From JAMOBE01 sp039908285 (GTDB taxonomy: Bacteria > Pseudomonadota > Alphaproteobacteria > Rhodospirillales > Rhodospirillaceae): 36,877 bases of DNA. The translations under genes and the position numbers were made by a program. Location of the stretch: NCBI GenBank assembly GCA_039908285.1, contig JAMOBE010000030.1:1-36877 (forward strand), read 5' to 3'. Under the pieces are notes generated by a model. That model searched no databases and was not told the origin of the DNA. It was given only the letters and a program-made list of their open reading frames with translations. Below, in pieces: positions 31,845-36,877 of the stretch. Numbering within the stretch: the first letter of the stretch is position 1; each line of letters begins with the position of its first letter.

Positions 31845-33239
31845 ATGATCGACCACCACGTCTTCCACTCCTCGGTCCTGCGCGAGTACGACATCCGGGG
31901 CATCGTCGGTGAGACCCTGCATGCCGCCGATGCCCTGGCCATCGGTCGCGGCTTCGCCACCGCCGTCGCCGAGGCCGGGGGGCGGACGGTGTGCGTCGGT
32001 TTTGATGGGCGCCTCAGCTCTCCCGCCCTGGAGGCGGCGGTGGTGGAGGGGCTGACCGCCGCCGGCATCGACGCCGTCCGCATCGGTCGCGGACCGACGC
32101 CGATGCTGTACTTCGCCACCAAGGTCCTGGAGGCCGACGGCGGCGTGATGATCACCGGGTCCCACAATCCGCCCGATCACAACGGCTTCAAGATGCTGCT
32201 GAAAAACCGGCCCTTCTTCGGGCCGGACATCCGCCGCCTCGGCGAGGTGGCGGCTGGAGGCGGCTTCGTCGCGGGGGAGGGACGGGCGACCACGCGCGCG
32301 GTGCTGGACGAGTACGTGGCGCGGCTGCTTCAGGACTACGACGGCGGGCGGCCCCTGTCGGTGGTGTGGGACTCGGGCAACGGGGCGGCGGGCGAGGTCC
32401 TCACGGCCCTGACGGCGCGGCTGCCGGGGACGCACATCCTCCTCAACGCCACCATCGACGGCACCTTCCCGAACCACCACCCCGATCCCACCGAGCCCCG
32501 CAACATGGAGCAACTGCAAAGCGCGGTGCTGGCGGCAAAGGCCGATCTCGGCATCGCCTTCGACGGCGACGCCGACCGCATCGGCGTGGTGGACGATCGG
32601 GGGCGCCTGCTGTGGGGCGACCAGATCCTGGTGATCCTGGCCGAGGACCTGCTGAAGACTCATCCTGGAGCCACCATCATCGCCGACGTCAAGGCCAGCC
32701 AGATGCTGTTCGACGAGGTGGAGCGCATGGGGGGGCGGCCGCTGATGTGGCGCACCGGCCACTCCCTGATCAAGAGCAAGATGGCCGAGGTGGGGGCGCC
32801 GCTCGCCGGCGAGATGAGCGGCCATATCTTTTATGGCGATCGCTATTATGGCTTCGACGACGCCCTCTATGCCGCGGTTCGCCTGCTCGGCATCGTCAGC
32901 CGGGGAACCGGCAGCCTGGCGGACCGCCGCGACCGCATGCCGACTCTGGTCAACACGCCGGAGCTGCGCTTCCCCTGCGACGAGGAGCGCAAGTTCGCCG
33001 TCATCGACGAGGTGAAGGAGAGACTCCGCCCGGAGGTGGCGGCGGGCCGGGCGTCGGTGGTGGATATCGACGGGGTGCGGGTGCGCACCAGGGATGGCTG
33101 GTGGCTATTGCGGGCCTCCAACACCCAGGCGGTCCTGGTGGCTCGCGCCGAGGCGGCCACCGAGGCGGGCCTGGTGGTCCTGAAGGCCGCCGTCGCGGCG
33201 CAGCTGCGGGCGAGCGGTCTCGACCTGCCCGAGGAGTGA
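31845..33239 (+). CDS. Phosphomannomutase/phosphoglucomutase (AlgC-type)
   Basis: This 464-aa alpha-D-phosphohexomutase is of the AlgC/ManB/PgmG type, giving mannose 1-phosphate (to GDP-mannose) or glucose 1-phosphate for LPS and exopolysaccharide. Motifs in order: LREYDIRGIVGETL, catalytic Ser106 in TGSHNPP, metal loop DGDADR (about 240-245), sugar loop GEMSGH and phosphate loop RASNTQ. GEMSGH fits dual PMM/PGM enzymes. It is paired with pgm, 12 bases upstream, and followed by the promoter and riboswitch of the cobalt operon. Which sugar is preferred cannot be read from sequence alone. Confidence 0.93.
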   Translation: MIDHHVFHSSVLREYDIRGIVGETLHAADALAIGRGFATAVAEAGGRTVCVGFDGRLSSPALEAAVVEGLTAAGIDAVRIGRGPTPMLYFATKVLEADGGVMITGSHNPPDHNGFKMLLKNRPFFGPDIRRLGEVAAGGGFVAGEGRATTRAVLDEYVARLLQDYDGGRPLSVVWDSGNGAAGEVLTALTARLPGTHILLNATIDGTFPNHHPDPTEPRNMEQLQSAVLAAKADLGIAFDGDADRIGVVDDRGRLLWGDQILVILAEDLLKTHPGATIIADVKASQMLFDEVERMGGRPLMWRTGHSLIKSKMAEVGAPLAGEMSGHIFYGDRYYGFDDALYAAVRLLGIVSRGTGSLADRRDRMPTLVNTPELRFPCDEERKFAVIDEVKERLRPEVAAGRASVVDIDGVRVRTRDGWWLLRASNTQAVLVARAEAATEAGLVVLKAAVAAQLRASGLDLPEE

Positions 33240-33268
33240 GACCCTCCACCACGTCCGCGACGCGACCA

Positions 33269-33298
33269 TTGACGACGGTGGCGGCGGGCTCCTATAGT
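33269..33298 (+). promoter_or_regulatory. Sigma-70 promoter of the cobalt transport operon
   Basis: TTGACG (33269-33274) and TATAGT (33293-33298) have an 18-base spacer, placing the start near 33305 at the 5' edge of the cobalamin riboswitch. Confidence 0.75.
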
Positions 33299-33304
33299 GG
33301 CGGC

Positions 33305-33488
33305 GGCGGTTCCCCGCATGGGGACCAATAGGGAACGCGGTGCGGAGGAGCGGTGCAGGCCGGTCGTCCTATTCCGTGGCTGCCCCCGCAACTGTAAGCG
33401 GCGAGTCGACCCCCGTCATCGGGCCACTGGGCAACCGGGAAGGCCAGGGGAGAGACGTCGAGCCGCGAGCCAGGAGACCTGCCGCCAA
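33305..33488 (+). promoter_or_regulatory. Cobalamin riboswitch
   Basis: This adenosylcobalamin-sensing leader RNA has the conserved parts in order: AATAGGGAACGCGGTGCGG, GTGGCTGCCCCCGCAACTGT followed by AAGCGGCGAG, GCCACTGGG, CGGGAAGGCCAGGGGAGAGA and the B12 box GCCAGGAGACCTGCC (33469-33483). It precedes cbiM by about 135 bases. High B12 should shut down cobalt import. The region 33489-33620 has no T-run terminator. CCGTCC and GCCGCC near 33541-33556 can pair with GGACGG and GGCGGC around the cbiM ribosome site, so translational control is inferred. Confidence 0.95.
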
Positions 33489-33623
33489 CCGTGTCAGCGC
33501 GATTCGCCCGGGCGGGGTGCCCCGGAGGTGTCGACGTGGTCCGTCCGGACCGCCGCCGTTCGCGATGACAGGGGTGCCCGGGACATCGGGTGCCTGGGTT
33601 CGGGAGCGGACGGAGGCGGCGTG

Positions 33624-34295
33624 GTGCATATCATGGAAGGCTATCTGCCGGCGGCGCACGCGGCGGTGTGGACCGCGATCGCGGCGCCCTTCGTCGTCCA
33701 CGGGGCGCGGCGGCTGACCCGTCTGACGGCGGAGCGGCCGCAGGTCCGGCTGCTGGTGGCGGCCGGGGGCGCCTATGCCTTCGTGCTGTCGGCCCTGAAG
33801 CTGCCCTCGGTCACCGGGAGCTGTTCCCATCCCACCGGCACCGGCCTCGGCGCCGTGCTGTTCGGTCCGCCGGTGATGGCCCTCATGGGGGCCGTGGTGC
33901 TGCTGTTCCAGGCGTTGCTGCTGGCCCACGGCGGCCTGACTACCCTCGGTGCCAACGTGATGTCGATGGCGGTGGCCGGGCCGTGGGCGGCGTACCTGTC
34001 GTTCAGGGGAGTCCGCGCCCTCAGGGGCTCTCGATCCCTGGCCGTGTTCATGGCGGCCGTGGTCGGCAACATGGTCACCTACGCCGTGACCTCGACCCAG
34101 CTCGCGCTGGCCTTTCCCGATCCGGCTGGCGGGGTTTGGGCGGCGCTGGTCAAGTTCCTCGGCATATTCGCCGTCACCCAGGTGCCCCTGGCGGTGATGG
34201 AGGGATTGCTGACCGTCGTCGCCATGAACCTGCTCACCGCCCACAGTGGCGACGACCTGGCGGAACTCGCGACCATGAGGGAGGGCGCGCGATGA
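33624..34295 (+). CDS. cbiM: Cobalt ECF transporter S component CbiM
   Basis: CbiM is the membrane substrate-binding subunit of the CbiMNQO cobalt importer. The start is decided by function: GTG 33624 gives a product beginning M-H-I-M-E-G-Y-L-P, in which the amino terminus and His2 bind Co(II) in this family. ATG 33633 would lose them. GGAGG lies eight bases upstream. The 223-aa protein has about six membrane helices and conserved LPSVTGSCSHPTGTGLGAV, VVLLFQALLLAHGGLTTLGA and FLGIFAVTQVPLAVMEGLLT. The stop overlaps cbiN (ATGA). It is the first gene downstream of the riboswitch. Confidence 0.95.
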   Translation: MHIMEGYLPAAHAAVWTAIAAPFVVHGARRLTRLTAERPQVRLLVAAGGAYAFVLSALKLPSVTGSCSHPTGTGLGAVLFGPPVMALMGAVVLLFQALLLAHGGLTTLGANVMSMAVAGPWAAYLSFRGVRALRGSRSLAVFMAAVVGNMVTYAVTSTQLALAFPDPAGGVWAALVKFLGIFAVTQVPLAVMEGLLTVVAMNLLTAHSGDDLAELATMREGAR

Positions 34296-34633
34296 TGGCC
34301 CGCAACCTCATGCTGCTGGCGGGGGCGGTCCTGATCGGGGTGGCGCCGTTCCTCATGACGTTCGAGACGCCTCCGACCTTCGACGGCACCGATAACCGGG
34401 GGCGTGAGGCGATCCGCCGCGACCATCCCGACTACCGGCCGTGGACGCAGGTCCTGTGGACGCCGCCCAGTCCCGAGATCGAGAGTCTGCTGTTCGCGCT
34501 CCAGGCGGCGATCGGCGCCGGGGTGATCGGCTACTATGTCGGCCTCAGTCAGGGCCGGGCGCAGCGGCGTGATGCGGGCGCCGACGCCCGGTCGACTGAC
34601 ACCCGGCCGAAGGTCCCGCATGCATCGTGTTGA
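34292..34633 (+). CDS. cbiN: Cobalt transport accessory protein CbiN
   Basis: CbiN is a small two-helix membrane protein that aids cobalt loading into CbiM. It has 113 aa: helix 1 (LMLLAGAVLIGVAPFLM), a periplasmic loop with FDGTDNRGREAIRRDHPDYR and PWTQ, then PPSPEIESLLFALQAAIGAG leading into helix 2 (GVIGYYVGLSQG). These are the standard CbiN signatures. The start overlaps the cbiM stop by four bases and the end overlaps cbiQ by 14 bases. The 25-residue hydrophilic tail is longer than usual. Confidence 0.93.
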   Translation: MMARNLMLLAGAVLIGVAPFLMTFETPPTFDGTDNRGREAIRRDHPDYRPWTQVLWTPPSPEIESLLFALQAAIGAGVIGYYVGLSQGRAQRRDAGADARSTDTRPKVPHASC

Positions 34634-35363
34634 CCGGCTGGCCCACGACAACCGCCTGAGCCAGCGCCATCCGGTGGAGAAACTGGCCCTGGCGGGGGGC
34701 ATGCTGTGTCTCGGCCTGGTGCTGCCGCCCTGGCCGGGAGCGGCGATCGTCGCCGTGGTGATGGCGGCGGCTGCGCTCGGGCCGGCGGGCGTCGCGGTGG
34801 GTGACTACCTGAGGGTCCTGGCGGTGCCGGCCGGGTTCCTGGCGGCGGGGCTGGCGGTGCTGCCGCTGGCGCTGGACCTGGGGCCCGGGGGGCCGTCGCT
34901 CAGTCTGTCACCGGAGGGACTCGCCCTGGCCGTCGGCACCGGGCTGCGGGCGCTGGCCGGGGTGTCGTGCCTGACCTTCCTCGCGGTGACGACGCCGCCG
35001 GCCGACCTGGTGTGGGTGCTGCGGCGGCTGAGGGTATCTCCGGCGGTGATCGACATCATGCTGCTGACCTATCGATTCGTGATGTGCATGACCGAGGTGG
35101 CGGCCCGGGGCATGATCGCCCAGCAGGCGCGGCTGGGCTGGAGTTCGGTGCCGCGGCGGGTGCGCTCGGCCGGGATGCTGGCGGCGGCGCTGCTGCCGCG
35201 GACCCTGGATCGGGCGCGGCGGCTTGAGCTTGGATTGGCGGCCCGCGGCTACGACGGCGTGCTGGCCGTGCCGGTGGAGCGGCCGGGGCCGTCGCCGGTC
35301 GTGCTGCTGGCCATCGGTCTGGTGGAGGCCGTGGTGGCGCTGGCGGCGCAGTGGCCGTCATGA
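34620..35363 (+). CDS. cbiQ: Cobalt ECF transporter T component CbiQ
   Basis: CbiQ is the transmembrane coupling subunit between CbiM and the ATPase. The 247-aa protein begins MHRVDRLAHDNRLSQRHPVEK (a family-typical start) and has four or five membrane helices. Two cytoplasmic coupling helices carry Arg motifs (AARGMIAQQARLG and RARRLELGLAARGYDG, the ARG-type signatures). LTYRFVMCMTEVA is also conserved. ATG 34620 lies within the end of cbiN; the open frame further upstream is cbiN in another frame. The stop overlaps the cbiO start (ATGA). Confidence 0.94.
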   Translation: MHRVDRLAHDNRLSQRHPVEKLALAGGMLCLGLVLPPWPGAAIVAVVMAAAALGPAGVAVGDYLRVLAVPAGFLAAGLAVLPLALDLGPGGPSLSLSPEGLALAVGTGLRALAGVSCLTFLAVTTPPADLVWVLRRLRVSPAVIDIMLLTYRFVMCMTEVAARGMIAQQARLGWSSVPRRVRSAGMLAAALLPRTLDRARRLELGLAARGYDGVLAVPVERPGPSPVVLLAIGLVEAVVALAAQWPS

Positions 35364-36388
35364 CCATCCTGGAGGCGCGCGGTCTCGATTACGCCTACCC
35401 CGGCGGGGTGGCGGCCCTTCGGGGGCTCGACCTCGAGGTCGCCGCCGGAACCCGCCTCGCCATCCTGGGCGCCAATGGGGCGGGCAAGAGCACCCTGCTG
35501 CTGCATCTCAACGGCACCCTGCGGCCGGCGACGGGACTGGTGCGTCTCGATGGCGCGCCGGTGGCCTATGACCGGCGCTTTCTCGCCCACTGGCGGGGCA
35601 CGGTGGGACTCGCCATGCAGGACCCGGACGACCAGCTGTTCGCCGGGACGGTGCTGGAGGACGTCGCCTTCGGTCCCCTCAACCAGGGACTGACCGAGGC
35701 GGCGGCGCGGGCGCGGGCGACGGCGGCCCTGGAGGCCATGGGCATCGCCGGCCTGGCCGCCCGCCCCACCCACCGCCTGAGCTTCGGCCAGAAGAAGCGC
35801 GCGGTCCTCGCCGGGCTTCTGGCCATGGAGCCCCGGGTGCTGCTGCTGGACGAGCCCACCGCCGGCCTCGACGGCGCTGGCGTCGCCGGGCTGCTGGCGG
35901 TGCTGGATCGGCTGGTGGAGGGCGGGACGACGCTGGTCTTCGCCACCCATGACGTCGATCTGGCCTGCGGCTGGGCCGATGCCGTGGCCGTGTTTCACGA
36001 CGGCCGCACCCTGCGCCAGGGGCCGCCGGCCGAGGTCCTGGCCGACGAGGAGCTGATCCGCGCCGCCCGCCTGCGCCTGCCGTGGATGCTGGAGGTGGGC
36101 CTGGAGGCCCGCCGGCTCGGGCTGCTTCCCCCGGGCCAGGATCTGCCGCGCACCCGCGGGCAGGTCCTGGCGATGCTGGAAGGGCTTTCTCCCGGAGGTC
36201 GAAAACCGTTATACTCCCGCCATGCGATAGGCGCAGACGACCCATCGCGCCACTGCATGGGTCGGTATCGCGCTGGAGGCAGATTGCCATGCGGGACGCC
36301 GATTCGCGTGGCGGTGCGCGGGAGGAACGGACCCCCGGTGGGCGCTCGGTCGCCGTGGAGCCCGGGGGTGCCGCTTTTTTTGTGTTGA
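35360..36388 (+). CDS. cbiO: Cobalt ECF transporter ATPase CbiO, with abnormal C-terminal tail
   Basis: CbiO is the ABC ATPase powering cobalt import. It shows Walker A GANGAGKST (37-45), Q-loop MQDPDDQLFAGTV, the signature region LSFGQKKRAVLAG, Walker B LLLDEPTAGLD and switch His in FATHDVDLA. Homologues end near residue 275, which here would be at about 36180 (RTRGQVLAMLEGL). Instead the frame stays open for about 68 more residues of unrelated, Arg- and Gly-rich sequence and stops at 36386-36388. This tail crosses a -10-like TATACT (36210-36215) and the terminator with its T-run (36375-36381). A one-base shift would give a stop at 36228. The core function is sure; the tail is suspect. Confidence 0.92.
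   Translation: MTILEARGLDYAYPGGVAALRGLDLEVAAGTRLAILGANGAGKSTLLLHLNGTLRPATGLVRLDGAPVAYDRRFLAHWRGTVGLAMQDPDDQLFAGTVLEDVAFGPLNQGLTEAAARARATAALEAMGIAGLAARPTHRLSFGQKKRAVLAGLLAMEPRVLLLDEPTAGLDGAGVAGLLAVLDRLVEGGTTLVFATHDVDLACGWADAVAVFHDGRTLRQGPPAEVLADEELIRAARLRLPWMLEVGLEARRLGLLPPGQDLPRTRGQVLAMLEGLSPGGRKPLYSRHAIGADDPSRHCMGRYRAGGRLPCGTPIRVAVRGRNGPPVGARSPWSPGVPLFLC
36328..36381 (+). terminator. Rho-independent terminator after (and within) cbiO
   Basis: ACCCCCGG (36331-36338) pairs with CCGGGGGT (36362-36369), extended outward by CGG/CCG across a bulge, with smaller pairing inside. Seven T residues follow at 36375-36381. It precedes the tRNA promoter and most likely ends the cobalt operon, but it lies five bases before the in-frame cbiO stop codon. 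Confidence 0.75.
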
Positions 36389-36412
36389 CAGTCGGACCGG
36401 AATCCGAATAGT
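36385..36412 (+). promoter_or_regulatory. Promoter of the tRNA-Tyr/tRNA-Gly/tuf operon
   Basis: Consensus TTGACA at 36385-36390 is followed after 16 bases by AATAGT (36407-36412). Transcription would start near 36418, about 34 bases before tRNA-Tyr. Confidence 0.65.
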
Positions 36413-36451
36413 TCGGTGTTCCCGTCGGGCGGATTTTCGTCGTGACGGCGC

Positions 36452-36536
36452 GGAGGGGTGCCCGAGTGGTTAAAGGGGACGGACTGTAAATCCGTTGGCT
36501 CAGCCTACGTTGGTTCGAATCCAACCCCCTCCACCA
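36452..36536 (+). tRNA. tRNA-Tyr (GTA)
   Basis: This class II tRNA has a long variable arm. The acceptor GGAGGGG pairs with CCCCTCC, the anticodon loop is CTGTAAA (anticodon GTA), the T-arm is GGTTCGAATCC, and the 3' CCA is encoded. It is the first of two tRNAs ahead of tuf, the classical proteobacterial tRNA-tufB arrangement. Confidence 0.97.
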
Positions 36537-36611
36537 GACGATGCCAAAGGGCCAGTACCGATGGGGTTCCGGTCCCAGTGGAGTTTCGGATGGTCGGGGA
36601 GCGCGAACCGG

Positions 36612-36685
36612 GCGGGTGTAGCTCAATGGTAGAGCAGAAGCCTTCCAAGCTTACGACGAGGGTTCGATTCCCTTCACCCGCTCCA
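36612..36685 (+). tRNA. tRNA-Gly (TCC)
   Basis: The 74-nt cloverleaf has acceptor GCGGGTG paired with CACCCGC, D-arm GCTCAATGGTAGAGC, anticodon loop CTTCCAA (anticodon TCC), T-arm GGGTTCGATTCCC and encoded CCA. It lies 75 bases after tRNA-Tyr and 73 before tuf, in one presumed transcript. Confidence 0.97.
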
Positions 36686-36758
36686 ATCAATTGCGTCGAT
36701 TGCGCTGGACGTCATTCAACGGCCGCGGCCGGCAAGGCAAAGTAGAAGGTTCCAGACC

Positions 36759-36877
36759 ATGGGCAAGGAAAAGTTCGAACGCAACAAGCCGCACTGCAAC
36801 GTCGGGACGATCGGGCACGTGGACCACGGCAAGACGTCGCTGACGGCCGCGATCACCAAGATTCTGGCCGAGACGGG
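36759..36877 (+). CDS. tuf: Elongation factor Tu, 5' part
   Basis: EF-Tu delivers aminoacyl-tRNA to the ribosome. Only the first 39 codons are in the window. They read MGKEKFERNKPHCNVGTIGH, then VDHGKTSLTAAITKILAET, containing the GHVDHGKT nucleotide-binding loop. MGKEKFERNKPH is the usual alphaproteobacterial start. AGAAGG precedes the ATG by about nine bases. The gene runs off the right edge. Confidence 0.97.
   Translation, partial: MGKEKFERNKPHCNVGTIGHVDHGKTSLTAAITKILAET

Noticed and set aside
30132..32825. Open frame of 897 codons on the minus strand, antisense to pgm and the PMM/PGM gene
   Set aside because: It is a product of high GC and third-position bias. The translation is rich in His, Gly and Arg with no recognisable domain, while both plus-strand genes have complete catalytic motifs.
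36216..36381. Possible small RNA between TATACT (36210-36215) and the terminator
   Set aside because: The -35 is poor and the sequence lacks 6S, SRP RNA or tmRNA signatures. It is more simply the 3' end of the cobalt operon transcript.
36289..36411. Forty-residue open frame with a GGAGG site before ATG 36289
   Set aside because: It runs through the terminator and the TTGACA of the tRNA promoter, has low-complexity Gly/Arg/Glu content, and I recognise no homologue. Translation cannot be excluded.

Overview
The window looks like a chromosome segment from a GC-rich, motile alphaproteobacterium, most likely of the Rhodospirillales/Rhodospirillaceae type. This rests on gene content: CtrA next to the flagellar fliI-fliJ pair, an Irr-type Fur regulator, an alphaproteobacterial LptF, class A RNase P RNA, a dense set of two-component and c-di-GMP proteins, and a tRNA-Tyr/tRNA-Gly/tuf cluster. 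The species assignment is inference. I saw no transposase, phage gene or CRISPR array, but there are several families of dispersed palindromic repeats.

Layout. 1-7.0 kb, minus strand: an EnvZ-like kinase, lptD and lptF (LPS export, with no lptG between them) and a one-subunit siroheme sulfite/nitrite reductase. 7.2-10.1 kb: a double-BON lipoprotein, a GmhA-like SIS isomerase, a small coiled-coil membrane protein, rnpB with a clear promoter and terminator, and a metallo-beta-lactamase-fold hydrolase. 10.2-12.9 kb: ctrA divergent from fliI-fliJ, with a near-consensus CtrA box between them. 13.0-18.8 kb, minus strand: a response regulator, a HisKA_2 kinase, a PAS-PAS kinase and a membrane diguanylate cyclase. 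19.1-19.7 kb: rpsD, whose 3' end is tandemly duplicated.

19.8-28.8 kb holds the most unusual block, a five-gene minus-strand operon with a recognisable promoter at 28.86-28.89 kb. In transcription order it encodes a soluble chemoreceptor with a CZB zinc-binding domain, a globin-coupled diguanylate cyclase, an exported protein that fuses a TRAP-type DctP binding domain to a type I (LivJ/TorT-like) binding domain, a 1229-residue hybrid kinase and a single-domain receiver. The fusion gene overlaps the kinase gene by four bases and there is no transporter gene. I infer a multi-input sensory system in which the double binding protein presents ligands to the kinase, alongside gas and zinc/redox inputs.

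28.9-33.2 kb: creA, irr, and two hexose-phosphate mutases (pgm and a PMM/PGM). 33.3-36.4 kb: a cobalamin riboswitch controlling a cbiMNQO cobalt importer. Its last gene reads without a stop through an apparent transcription terminator. 36.4 kb to the end: a promoter, tRNA-Tyr(GTA), tRNA-Gly(TCC) and the start of tuf.

Across the window one palindrome family (core CCCTCTCCCCC/GGGGGAGAGGG) occurs four times. It serves as the rnpB terminator and appears to be translated into the N-termini of LptD and the double binding protein. A second family, built on ACACGGAT units, sits in front of two sensor kinase genes.
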